A DNA stretch of 64,000 nt, from the NCBI GenBank assembly GCA_947579665.1, contig OX388343.1, positions 89,136,254 to 89,200,253 on the forward strand. The letters are read 5' to 3'. Position numbers and translations under genes: made by a program. The stretch is from Sympetrum striolatum (lineage: Eukaryota; Arthropoda; Insecta; Odonata; Libellulidae). Position 1 is the first letter of the stretch. Every line of letters starts with the position of its first letter. This document shows, piece after piece, positions 43,590 to 55,145 of the stretch. Under the pieces are notes generated by a model. It was not told where the DNA came from. It searched no databases and saw only the letters and a program-made list of their open reading frames with translations.

Positions 43590-46500
43590 CCGTGTTCCAA
43601 ATATTATTTCTTTACGTATATGCTTATTAAATATATATTCGCTCATTAACAAAACTGCCGCACTGTTGACGGCAGTAAGTCAGTTGTTGATTGTTGTTGG
43701 GATAGAACGCGGGAAATCCAACAATACAGCGTTTCGATAAAGACGCCATTTGAAGAAAACGAGCAAGCAAGCAATAGCAGCCGTCCAAAGCGCTGTGGTA
43801 GTACACGTATTGCTCGTTGTGGAATAAAAATGGTGTACGAAATTCCCTTTTTGGGATTAATAAGCGTCCGGGCAAAGTGTGAAGGGAAGGAAGGGGTTGC
43901 CGGAAGTGTGCGGGGGGGAGTTATGGGGGCCGACCGCAATCTCTTGAGTGGGCACGTGGTGTTTTGCGTGTATTAGACCGAAATACGGCGGAATTGAAAA
44001 GGAGAGAATGGGCAAGTAGAAATGGAAGGAGAGTTAATGACTTAGGTTGATTATGAGGTTTGTTGAAACTCTTCGCTTTGTTTATTTTTCTTGATTTCGT
44101 GACCTCGTTTTTCGAGGGGACTTTTTTTCTTTAAAGCCGAAGCTCCAATTCTTATTTTTCCTCCGTTGAGGGATAAAGGTAATCCGAGCGAACGCGGTAT
44201 ACGTTCTAAATCGAGCGGGAAAAGTATGTACGTCTGACTTTTTAGCTTTCTTCAAACTTCTGGCTGGCATTAATTTTTTACCGAGTTCAAGCTGTTTGCT
44301 CATTTAAAGTTTTCTTGCTCTTTTGTGTATCTTTACCTCCTTACTCTTAAGTCATATTATTTCTTGTTTTCTTTCTACACCCATTAAACCTCCGGGATTC
44401 GCACAAGTTTTACTTACAGTAACGGTCCCGCCCATGGCGTTGATTTTTACCCCATGCTTGAAATATGCCTTAAAATCGGAATAAAACTTTATTGTTCCTT
44501 AAACAGTGTAATAATGTTCTTTAGGATAGATATGATGACGTATTAAATTTATCATTAATATTTTTTCATTAACCACACATTGAATATTTACGGCTCGATG
44601 AAAATTAAGGTTGGCAGATACATAATATTAAAGGAGTATATTTTCATGCCAAACATTTAATCTCTGATAAAACACTAGTTAAATGATGACAATTTTAAGG
44701 TCTCTATAACTAAATAAAGTCTCTCGGCGCGCCATAATCGTTCAATAAATAGCGTGTTCACTAGAAAGTGGTTGGAGAAAATCTAAGCTTTCTGCGTCAA
44801 AGTCTTCATCTAGTCGTGTGGGGTGGATTTCTACCCTGAGCCAATATGGGGAGGTTTACAAGTCATATTTTGCAAATAAATTCAGTATATTAAGTCTTCG
44901 GAATAACATTTTAAAGGACTGGTTACTTTACTCAGAGAGAGGGTATTTGAATGTATCTGTAGACATTAGGAGTATCAAAATAGCATGTTGACCACGCAGT
45001 AGGTCTTTATGTAGGAGTAAAAGCGAATTTAATTAGCTTTTGATACCATGGCTGCAATCCCTAGAGACGTAATGAAACCATCAGATACCACGTGATGGTG
45101 GCTACTTCCCTTTACGACCTTTCGATCATACTTCTCTTGTAATATAAATAAAAGTAAAATATTTTTCCCTTTCAGGTAGTGATAATTACAATGAAAGGTT
45201 CAGTTTTTCCTTATTAAGAAAGACGAGTATTCAGACATACTATTTTATTTCGTGAACTACGTATTTTTACTGAGATATGGGCTTTGATGAATCATTCTGT
45301 CACGCGCTCTCCAACGTCTTTTATTTTTCGTGTTCGCGTTGAAAACATGGCGACGGACTTATTAACTAAACGCCATGATCATATAAAACCTACAGTATGA
45401 CATTGTAACTTCTCGTCTTGTCCTGTCCGAACTGTGCAGTAGGTGGAACTGACTTCCTACCGTTTAGAGTTTCCCCTAGTTGGTAATGATAATCGCAGAA
45501 GTGATCGTCACACTGAATGTTGATTACTTTTAGACCAAATTGTACTAATATAGCACTCAAATTTTAAAGTCTTTCTTCGAAAAAAGGTCGATTGGAATCA
45601 CCTGCTTCCTTGATGTGTCATACGGATTTAAATCTAACCCTACTCCAAAACATTCCTTTTTCTTTAATGCTCCCCGAAGGAAATTGATGAAATTTATGAT
45701 AATTAATGGTTGCAACTAATTTAGGATACTTAAGAATTAACAACTAGGATATTAGTATTTTTTACACCTTTGAGAAATAATAGTTAACATAATAAGAATA
45801 ATCGTCTTTACTTGGGCGAAATTGCGACTATAAGTCTTTTCTTCAATCTTAACATACATCATAACATACTACATTCATGTAAACATGTTAAGATTCATTC
45901 AAAATGTATTGTGATTTCAAATTTATTGTGTTCTTGAAGGATTAGTAAAGTAGAAGTAGTCTTTATAGACAAAATATTCACCAAATGAAATCTTTATTAT
46001 TATAATCGTTATTGCGTTTTGAAAAACTTATAAAATATATACGATTATAAATATATACGATAAAATTCAACGAAATATTTTTAATCAACTTTTTTTCTCT
46101 GAGTGATTTATCTCTAGATCATGTAAATTATCAAATGGTTCAACTAATAAACTTGGCACACGTATGAAGAAAAATGTATATAGTATGTAATACTAAAGAA
46201 TTTTGCGTTTGTTAGACGAACACTCTTTTATTCAGAGAAAAATACTTCAGCTCGGTAAATCCTGTTTCTTATACTATATTCTCTAGTTTTGAGTTTAAAT
46301 AAGGCATCACTAAATGTGGCTTAAATGAAATTATGGTTTAGCGCTTGCACTTTATTTCGAAAATATATTTCTTTTTGTTAATTCTGTAAATGTAGATAGT
46401 GAAGTCATCCCTCGTTTGCCTAAGTGCCTGAATGCGCTTCTATTTCGCTATGAAACGCTATTTAAGGTTTAGCTCTAATAAATCAAGAAGGATTAAACCT

Positions 46501-47005
46501 GCATTATCCCTCGGCGGAGTTGGCGGAGATATCTCATCTGTGAAACCGTGCACACCGGTGGTGGTTATAGCTTACGCTTAATTCGTATGTAGGAGGGAAT
46601 GTGTGAAAGATGCGATTCTACCTGAGGATATATCCTCTTCAGAGATTCATAATGTATATTCCCTTGATTGGTGTGGTAGGATTCGATGTAGGAGCGCTTT
46701 TAAGCAATTTACAATTAAGACTTTTCAATATGAAACTTGAAATAGTCCACAAATAAAATGATCAACCAGTAGACAATATGCATTCAATTTATAATTGTTT
46801 TGAATAATCCGTAGTGAAGATTAACTTTAATCACTTCCTTAAATTCTGAATTATTCGTCATCCATTCCACTTTTGTATTGAAAATAATGTTTATTTCGGA
46901 TTTACCCCATTTTCAGTTTAAACATAGTGAAAAAATAATAGATTCAATAAAATTTCACAACTTATAATTTGAGAAGAAAGGAACGTTGGGACACGGCTGT
47001 TAAGG
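43590..47005. other. Intergenic DNA, no gene recognised
   Basis: The interval 43660-44300 is GC-richer with overlapping frames on both strands (97, 82 and 73 codons) but no known domain. A perfect 14-bp palindrome GAGGATATATCCTC occurs at 46624-46637. The remainder is AT-rich and featureless. Confidence 0.35.
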
Positions 47006-47203
47006 AATTAAAGGTTTAAATCTCCAATGGCCGTTTTTGTCGGCGTATTCTCAACACGTATTTCGAATGTTATGCATTCCTCATCAGAAGTGATTAGAGT
47101 GCTCTCAAAAAAGTGCGGTGTCCTGTCTCTTTTCTCGGAATAGCGGGGAATGAGAAGAGGAACGCCGACAAAAACGGACATTGGAGATTTTAAACCTCTA
47201 ATT
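47006..47203. mobile_element. Inverted-repeat MITE family M2, complete copy
   Basis: The left end reads AATTAAAGGTTTAAATCTCC and GGCCGTTTTTGTCGGCGT (to about 47046). The right end (47161-47203) is its reverse complement with about three differences, ending CTCTAATT. The 115-bp interior has no transposase. Relatives lie at 32091-32241 and 43537-43582. Confidence 0.8.
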
Positions 47204-47988
47204 AACTTATAGTATACAAATGAAATCAACAAAAATACAATTATACAGAAAACATACGTATATAAAAATAGAAAACAGTCAAAACGGGTGTACCTAAAAT
47301 TAAATTAAATGCATAAGTTGTCAAACAAAAAACTTGCAAATGATGATATGAAATAGTGCTGTAAAACATAACTGAATCAGGTATATTTTTATTAAAGATT
47401 GGCTTATGTAAATTTATATAACAATAGAAATAAAACAAAAATATATAAAGTAGATGCAAAAAAATTAAAGATGATTCAAGTATTAAAAAATATTAAATAG
47501 CGAAGAAAAAAACCTGAATAAGAGACCGATAAAGATATTTTTGCCCGTAGTATGTATCTGTTCTTGTATTTGATTATGTAACTAATGAATGATTTTGAAA
47601 AACTTAACATTTTATGATCTTTTGATCACTATTCAATATTTTTTAATTCAAAATAATTAATTTACTACTATATATACCGCTGTATTAGTTCTGCTTATGA
47701 ATCCTGCTCCGTGGTTGGTTGGAACCATTGATGACGTACTTGCAGTTTTTATTTCCAGATAAAAGCCACCATTAACCATCATCAAATACTAGAGTTTTGA
47801 GTTTAAGTTTTCATCTAATCGTATCGCATCACCGAGAATATCCAGTGAGTGATATGTTAGCAATCGTACTTTGATCGTAGAAATAGCCGTTCACTGAAAT
47901 TCTCGCTAAGCGATCTTTGATTCACCGTAGATTTCAATTCAGAGAAATACTTCCGAATACTTCAAAATGAATATCCAAAGTAAATTTT

Positions 47989-48089
47989 AAAAATCTACAA
48001 TTATTCTTAAAAATATTTCTTCCATAAAGTTTCCAATTATATTTGCAAACTTTAGGGAAGAAATATTTAAAAAATAACTGTAGATTTTT
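47989..48089. repeat. Long near-perfect hairpin (about 44-bp arms)
   Basis: The left arm 47989-48032 (AAAAATCTACAATTATTC to CCATAAAGTTT) and the right arm 48047-48089 (AAACTTTAGGGAAG to CTGTAGATTTTT) are complementary apart from a few mismatches, with a 14-nt loop. It may be a foldback element or a transcribed hairpin. Confidence 0.75.
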
Positions 48090-48139
48090 TGTGCAACGCC
48101 TTATCCTTGCAACGCCGAGGCCTGGGTTCGCGTTCTTTG

Positions 48140-50261
48140 TTAGGTTATGGTTGTTTTTTCTGAAAAAGTTATTTCTAAGGGTAGTCTTTCAAGACCAAAA
48201 ATTCGGAAATTCTTTATATTGTTTAACTATAATTTACCTCCAATAATACCCACATTCACGTATTTTCATCAGTCTTGCTATCTTTCTTTTGTCAAAGAAT
48301 TTGTCCCATGTGAATTGCTTTTCCTTGCTCAGTTTTTTTCAAAGTGATTAATAGCGTTGTCATAGAGATTCTCAAGACTATAGATCTCATCCTGGTTTGG
48401 GAGTCCTAACTCTGCGTTCTGAAACACTCCCATTTCTTTAAGAGATTTTGATAAAGATGTCGCCATTGGTCCTCATTCATCTTCCGCGTTTTCAAACTTA
48501 TAGCGCCGATTATGCATGCGTTTCTTTCGTTTTGTGTGTGTTTAATCCGATGCTAATCGAGTGAAAAAGTCTTACGTATCCCCAGTAAATACATACATCC
48601 AATTCTATAAAATTCAAAAACAAATTAAACTCACAATGCTATAGCCTGAATCATAAAAGCGTACAAAACTTTGAAGAATAGTGAATTCATCATATGGCAT
48701 TAAATAAATTATGTATTGAGACTTTTGCGGGCTTAAACATCAAAGTCCAATCTTTCAATATTATATACATTTGGAGCGTATTTACTTAATTTGATGTTTA
48801 TCTCGAATCTAAGATAAATAAAGGTAATAAAGGTACTTATTCTTATCGTTGCCGTATTTACTGCAACTTAAAGCATGAATAAGCTATACATTCAATTACT
48901 CTATAGATTTAAGCTTCTGTTTATTTTAAATGTAGTCGTTACTGATGGGTAAATTCAACTAAACTGATAACACCACTCATCGATGCGTCATTCCAGCATA
49001 AATATCTTAGCGAAATGTTCGTTTTCAGATTCTGTCAGAATTGTTCTTTAATCGACCGCCTTCTGTCAGTAAAGCCATTGCTACTGGTATTCTTCCTGTT
49101 GATGCGATGAGTCCAATTTCTCTTGATCTCTGACGAATCGAGGGAATTTACGCGAGGATGGATTTGAGCTCGTTTTATAACCATTTAAAGAGCCAATCTC
49201 GCTGCTCCGGAATTGGCTAGATTCCGATTGGTCGTTAAATGTGCCATCCATTATTTCGAAAAGGCCTCTGGGGCGCAAGTAAGTTGCGTCGACTGTAATT
49301 AATTTTGCTCTCTAACTGTTATTCGGGTCTTTACACGCTCAATGAGGTGGTGTACCGTAGGACCTCTCTTACTGGTGTGGTGCACTGGTACATTACACTT
49401 TCGGTGTACAGCATTATCTCCGGAGGTTACATTTTCTCCCAAGTTTGAGGAATAAATGCGAGTAGTTTTGTGAGATGATAGTGTTTATTGGCACTTCATT
49501 TTTGTTTTTTCCAACATATCCCAGAAAAACCTCCTCTAGACTATGATATTTGCGAAATTCTGCGGTTTGAGATTTATGAAGTTTTTGTAGAGGATCCTTC
49601 CATTTTTTTTAACTTCTTGTATTCTAAAAATCTGTTTCTTGATGCATTTTTTCCTATTGACTTTACAGTAGGACAATACAGTTTACATTTTTATCCAATA
49701 TTGTTATGTACTGCATTCATTATATGTATTCGTATATGATTGAAAGACATAAATCTCTGGTATGAAGTATAGGGGTTTATTTTCTCAAATTAATTATTTT
49801 CCTTCTTGATAAATAGTTTAATCCAAAGCGAGTGGTGAGAAATATTGATTAGCTGATTGGTTAGATTGCTTTGTTCGAAGTAAGAATCAATCATCGCCCC
49901 AATTCAAGATTTTTACGTTGTAAAGGTTTGTCAATTGACGCGCCAATGATCAACTTTTTAAATATTTCTGATTTATATCCTTGTGTAGGAACACTTTTCA
50001 GAGAAGTCTATTATTCAAAAAAACAAAACACATGTTTTTGCTAGGAATGGCTTCATAAACTCCAGAAAAATAGTTTTTTTAGTTTTCCTCAAACCTCACT
50101 ACGATTAGACTAAATTTATTTTAACTTTAGTCTTACTCATGGCTGCGAAGATATGGATACTGTCGAGATGTGAGTGATGGTGTTGTAATACATTCATCCC
50201 GGTCACTTATGTGACTCATTAAGTGATACTCTTGAAGGAAAATATCACTCGGAATTAAAGT
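48140..50261. other. Intergenic DNA, no gene recognised
   Basis: AT-rich sequence with short chance frames only. The interval 49080-49300 is slightly GC-richer. Confidence 0.35.
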
Positions 50262-50510
50262 GTTACTCGTCATTAAATAAGTCATCATAATATTCATTCC
50301 GTGAATGATAAGTCATATGCATGGGGTCATTGTGCTGAACTAACTTGAACGTTTTCCACTCGTAAACTTCTGGCTTAGCGATGACATCATTGGAAAATAC
50401 AGCACTCCCCATCTTGCCTAGTGGCCTCATCCTCTTCTCAAAGCTTTGTTTAGATAATTGTGGAAGATTCGAGGACCCCACCGGCCTTCAAGCTAATGAC
50501 TTCACAGAGG
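50262..50510 (+). repeat. Dispersed repeat family DR1, long copy
   Basis: AAGTGTTACTCGTCATT near 50260 is followed by ACAGCACTCCCCATCTTGCC, TAGTGGCCTCATCC, AAAGCTTTGTTTAGATAAT and CCACCGGCCTTCAAGCTAAT. The order is the same as at 18.6 and 61.6 kb. Confidence 0.65.
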
Positions 50511-50727
50511 AAGCAGCGATTTGGTCGAATTTCGTAAAGCTTCTCAAGTAAGCACCTAAATGTATCTTATTCTTGTAATTTAACATTATAAACAGAGGTA
50601 CAAAATGAACATGAGTCACCTAGAAAATTTTCATACTCGCCATGCTAATAGAACTTTTGAGTCATATAAACACAATCTTATAGAATATTTAATCCTTTTT
50701 AATCGTTTAAGTATGCAGCCTAAATTC

Positions 50728-50832
50728 CTGTTGGAATCTCCTCTAGCATTAGCTACCAAGAGATAAGAGAGGGAAATGAGGCTTACTAGGGAAGATGAGG
50801 AGTGAAGTAGTTTTCCCTTTCTTGGAGGGTAG
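50728..50832 (-). repeat. Dispersed repeat family DR1, reverse copy
   Basis: GGGAAATGAGGCTTACTAGG and GAAGATGAGGAGTGAAGTAG match the reverse-strand DR1 core. It sits about 220 bp from the forward copy, so the two form an inverted pair. Confidence 0.65.
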
Positions 50833-51339
50833 TTACAAAATGAACTTGTACCGAACAACATTGCTTATTATTACATGAATACAATAGCGGTTAGTTTCAA
50901 CAATCTCACACGCTCAGCAATGAGGATTAAAACAGATTTTGTTAAAAACAATGAGGCTCTTCCATGGGCCTTTTGGGAGAATAATGTAATAATCGTCATT
51001 GGCAACTAGAAAAGACATTTAGATGACTTTGACATGTATCTAAGAAAAATACCAAGGGAGAATGGACGAAGGTAAGTCTTACAAGACTCTAATAGTCCTT
51101 TACGTTCTAAATGAAAGAGGATCAATTTTTATAAGATAATATGAGATGGCTCTGCTAATGTACACCGATAGTCAATGAATTGATTGATACTTACTTGGGT
51201 ATATTAAGTGATAGTGTAGTGTTTGAGATGCCTTCTGACTGTATAATACACAGAGAGCACCACTTCCTCATACATCGGGGAAGCGAGACCACTTTCCATA
51301 TTTAAGATCCTTCCTCTTATTCTTCTGGGAGCGCACGTC

Positions 51340-52060
51340 TTTCAGCTGATTACTCCCAATGGGCATCACATCTTCTTTAAACCGCCGGGATCCATTCGGA
51401 AAAAAAAACAACCCGGACAGAGAGAGAGAGAAAGAAAACTTGCTTCTTTTTTTCCTCCCTCCCCGGTATAAAAGAGGGAGACGCGTGTATTTTTTTCCCT
51501 TTTCCGCCGACCATCCATGTCACTCGCGGAGTAAACACTTCCATCGGACGACTCCGCAGAAACACGGTCACGTCTCGTTAGCGGAATTTACGCCGCCGAA
51601 CGTCGTAAAAGATCAGAGGCGTATCGAAGGAACAGCCTCTCCAAGGAGCCCCCTCCTGAAACCCCTTCGTTCCATCCCTTTTAAGATTCCATATTTTCCT
51701 CCTCCGGGCTTTTCTGTCTCCCCACCCCTTTCTGCGCTTCCTACTCTCAATTGTTTTTTTCTCTTTCGGCTCTTTCGGTTCCCTACTGCCCTCCTCCCCA
51801 ACACATCACTAAGGGCGCGGGGTTTCCGTTCCCTTCCGTCCCCATGGCAACGAGGAGGGTGCGGGCGAAGTGGGAGGGGTCGTTTTTATGGGTGGCGAAG
51901 GGGGTGGAGGTGGTCACGTGATGGAATCGATATCTCGTTCAGTACATAGCCTCGCTCTCTCTCTCTCTATCTCTGCGATTTTCCTCTCCTTCCTCCTCAT
52001 CCCCTTTCTTTGCTTTCTGGTCTCTTCTTTTTGTTCCCTTTTCACGGTGTCCCGAATAAA
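51340..52060 (+). other. GC- and pyrimidine-rich island with TATA and GAGA-type repeats
   Basis: This is the richest GC/CpG stretch outside the protease gene. It holds TATAAAAG at 51467-51474, a (CT)n run near 51953-51970 and (GAGA)n near 51419-51431, which are typical of promoter regions. A 196-codon frame (51359-51949) covers most of it but is rich in Arg, Pro, Phe and Ser without a domain, so I do not call it a gene. It is possibly the promoter or leader of an unidentified transcript. Confidence 0.35.
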
Positions 52061-54068
52061 GGAAAGCGTCCTGTTGGGAAATTAGGAAAGTGAGCTTTGT
52101 CGTCTCCCGTTCGACTCCTGAGGTGCAGGGAAACCCGGATCTCGGGGTGGTTAATACGGTGAGGACAATCTGCCGAAGCAGGGGTGGATGCGGAGGAATC
52201 TTAGTGGTCGCAGGTTCCTGCTGCTGTAGCTTGGTGATTTGAATGTATTTATTCCCTCTTCGGATGGGGTATTTTTGGAAAATACGTTTTCCATTTACTT
52301 CTATCACAGTCTTGCTCATGGATGTGACATCATGTGAGCAAGATTTGGGTGGTGCTGGTTTGTTCGATTGCTTTATGTCACTCTGTATTGAGCTCAATGA
52401 AAATTGTTAATCATATGATTATTATGCTTCGTGATTTTCTGAATCCTACCTCAATTGCGGGATAAAGCTTAAATGAAAACAACAGTAAAGAACTCTATGC
52501 ATCTTCCCTCGAAAAAAGAATGAATTTATTTAAAATATTAATACTTAAAGGATTGCGATGTCATTATTTTTCTTGTTTTAAATATGTGGTGGAGAATATC
52601 AGTTTGATAGAAGCATTTGAAAACTATTAAAATATAAATAAAATTCTATGTATCACCCAGTCACCAGTTATTCAGCTAAATTTATTTGTATATTATTTCG
52701 CTTTCAAGATAGCATTTTATCATGCTGTTGATAAGTATTGTCTTATCATTGAATGTTTTGTTGCTTGGTCTAAATGAAGGATGATCTTGCCGATATTTTC
52801 ACGAAATGGAAAGATAATGATACGAATCATATTGAGAGTATCTTATCTAGTATTTCATATTTTCATGTCTTAAGGAGGTCATGTATTGAAATGGTAAGAC
52901 ATACAACGCTGAGAATTTAATAAATGTTCCACAGTAGATTCGAGCGATAAATCTCACTCTTGGTGACAGATCAGCCTGCGAAGAGTAAAGAATGAAATAG
53001 TTCTATAGATTTACCATTTCTAGATTAGCTTCGTTTGGAACGTTCCATAACGTTATGATGTTCACAAATCTTGTGATGGATTCATTATTATACATGGAAT
53101 CATGCGACGTAACTTCAGATCACAAGTATATCTTCAATATTTAGAAGTGGAAATCCGGTTCGGTGAGGAAAGCAAACACAAGCAATATCTCCTGCTATAC
53201 TCTATTGCTTCTTTGGTTAGGTTTAGAGGTTGAGAATGCAACCAGCATTTGGAATGATAACCGCACACGCAGAACGTCAGTTTGGATACGATGAGGAAGT
53301 CAGTGGGCGATGCCGTTACACATTCTCAGCATTGGCTTCCATTATGAGATCACCCTTAGGCGACTCTTCACGGATAGCAGATTTTCATCTTTCGACTCTT
53401 AATTAAAAAATAGGAACTTTGGTTTGTTCAATGCAATACTATTTGCTGCCACAGTTTCGCTTCAGATTTAATAGAATAATAGTAAAGACATCACAAGCGC
53501 TACTTTATGTTTGTATTTCTCATGTATTTAGTTTGATGAATACTGATTCAACATATCCTTCAATTGTGAGGGGTGGCAATCCATTAACATGTTTCGATGT
53601 CATTTTGAATTGAATAATTGACTTGAATTAGTGCGCATTTCTTTAATCTCTTGCTTACTGTGTGTAGCCCAACTTCAATTTATTTAATATTATTAATAAT
53701 TCATTCAATGCAACCACATTGACCAGATGGCAGCATTCCAACTTGAAATATGTTTCAATTCTGATTTGAAACCATGTCGACAAAAGTGTAAATAAGTAAA
53801 ATAATTCTGAGTATGGCAGATTTTGTTCTTTAAACTACATAATTATTTACGGAATGTCTTTCGTCTCTTACAAGACTAGAAAAGGTGGAAGATAGATGAA
53901 ATAATATTTTAAAAAATTCCTTCGTATCTCTTGTACTTGACTTTGATGATATCAAGGGCACTGTGGATTGAGCGATACCAAGTAATGATATTTAGTTCGC
54001 ATGTCCACATTAAATAACGTAAAATTATTATTATTCGAAATTCGATAGGACATACTGGTGTACTTTGT
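52061..54068. other. Intergenic DNA, no gene recognised
   Basis: AT-rich sequence without recognisable exons. A 152-codon minus-strand frame (51939-52397) overlaps the GC-rich island and shows only basic low-complexity composition. Confidence 0.35.
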
Positions 54069-54110
54069 TATATATATATTTGGTATATATATATTTGGTA
54101 TATATATATT
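54069..54110. repeat. AT-rich minisatellite
   Basis: Three tandem units of TATATATATATTTGG (the last one ending in TTTT) lie immediately before a DR1 copy. Confidence 0.8.
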
Positions 54111-54114
54111 TTGC

Positions 54115-54250
54115 ATTCTGGTTCTGTTAGGGAAACTTCCGCACTCCTCATTTTGTGGAGTTGGGTGCTAAGCCCCATTCCTTCTCTAAATATTTCTGTA
54201 GCTTACGATGAAGGGGATGAGGACCCGCTTCGTCTTCAAGCCGACTACTT
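54115..54250 (+). repeat. Dispersed repeat family DR1, forward copy
   Basis: GGGAAACTTCCGCACTCCTC, GTGCTAAGCCCCATTCCTTC, GATGAGGACCCGC and TTCAAGCCGACTACTTT follow the DR1 order, with substitutions. Confidence 0.55.
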
Positions 54251-54829
54251 TAAAAAAAGAAAGAAGACCTTGGGTTTGAAACCGCATCTCTATTTTCGCA
54301 TTTTACGCTTTAACGCAATCTCTAAAAATTGCTTAATCTTCGTCAGTCCTTTTGTCTGGTCGATGGTCCTCCGTAATTATCGCTCCCCCGCTGCACTCAC
54401 CGCCATCTTCACCTCCTCTTCGCCACCCCTCGCTGTTTATTCTCTCTCCGCTCTTTCCACGAGAGCCACTTTTCCCGAAAGCCCTTCCCTCCACAATTTC
54501 CCTTGCTCACTTTGTCGCTCCTTCCTTTGATCCTCACGTTCACCCCCTCTTTTTTCAACCTGCACCCTCTCCCCCTCTGCACCCTTTCCCCTAAACCTTT
54601 CCATCTCCACCCCCGATTCCGAGATGCTCTTCCCGAGCGAATGCGTCCGTCCTCGCTTTATTTTTTCCCTCCGCACCGTGACACTTGTGAATACGTTACA
54701 GCGGAGATTCCCGGCTGGTGAACCGCCTCGTGCGTGCGTGCCGCTAAGTGTCAGCGTACTTCTCGTGAGTTTCATGTGATTGCGATTTTAATTCGTCTGT
54801 TAAGTACAGCGAAGGTCGCTATATACCTC

Positions 54830-55145
54830 AATCCCCTCCTCCAGTAGCTACAGAGATGTTTTCTTTGGGGGAATGAGGTTTACGAGACATGCCGTGGAGT
54901 GCGGTAGTTCGCCCTCCTGCAGTAACTACCGATAGATTTGAATAAAGTGAGGCTTACAAGACAACCTGAGGAATGAGGCAGTCCTCCCTTCTCCTGTACT
55001 TACCGATGACTGTAGAGGGAATGAGTTTTACAGGACAAGCTGAGGAGTGAGGTAGTTTCCCCTCCTCCAGTACTCAACGATAGCTTTGGAGGGGATAAGG
55101 AGTAAGGTGTTTCGCCCTTGTGTTCCTCAATGACTGCTATGAGTG
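54830..55145 (-). repeat. Tandem array of DR1 units (period about 73 bp)
   Basis: A partial unit ends at 54868, then units starting with (G)AATGAGGTTTACGAGACAT (54870), GTGAGGCTTACAAGACAA (about 54947) and GAATGAGTTTTACAGGACAA (about 55020) follow head to tail, and a shortened last unit runs to about 55145. Each has GAGG(A/T)(A/G)TGAGG(T/C)AGT and a CCTCCTCCAGTACT-like segment. Confidence 0.8.

Noticed and set aside
51359..51949. 196-codon frame in a GC-rich island
   Set aside because: Low-complexity Arg/Pro/Phe/Ser composition, no domain, overlapping frames on the other strand; explained by GC content.
54111..54775. 139-codon plus and 112-codon minus frames
   Set aside because: They overlap in opposite strands in a C-rich stretch, and the first begins inside a dispersed repeat; no domain seen.
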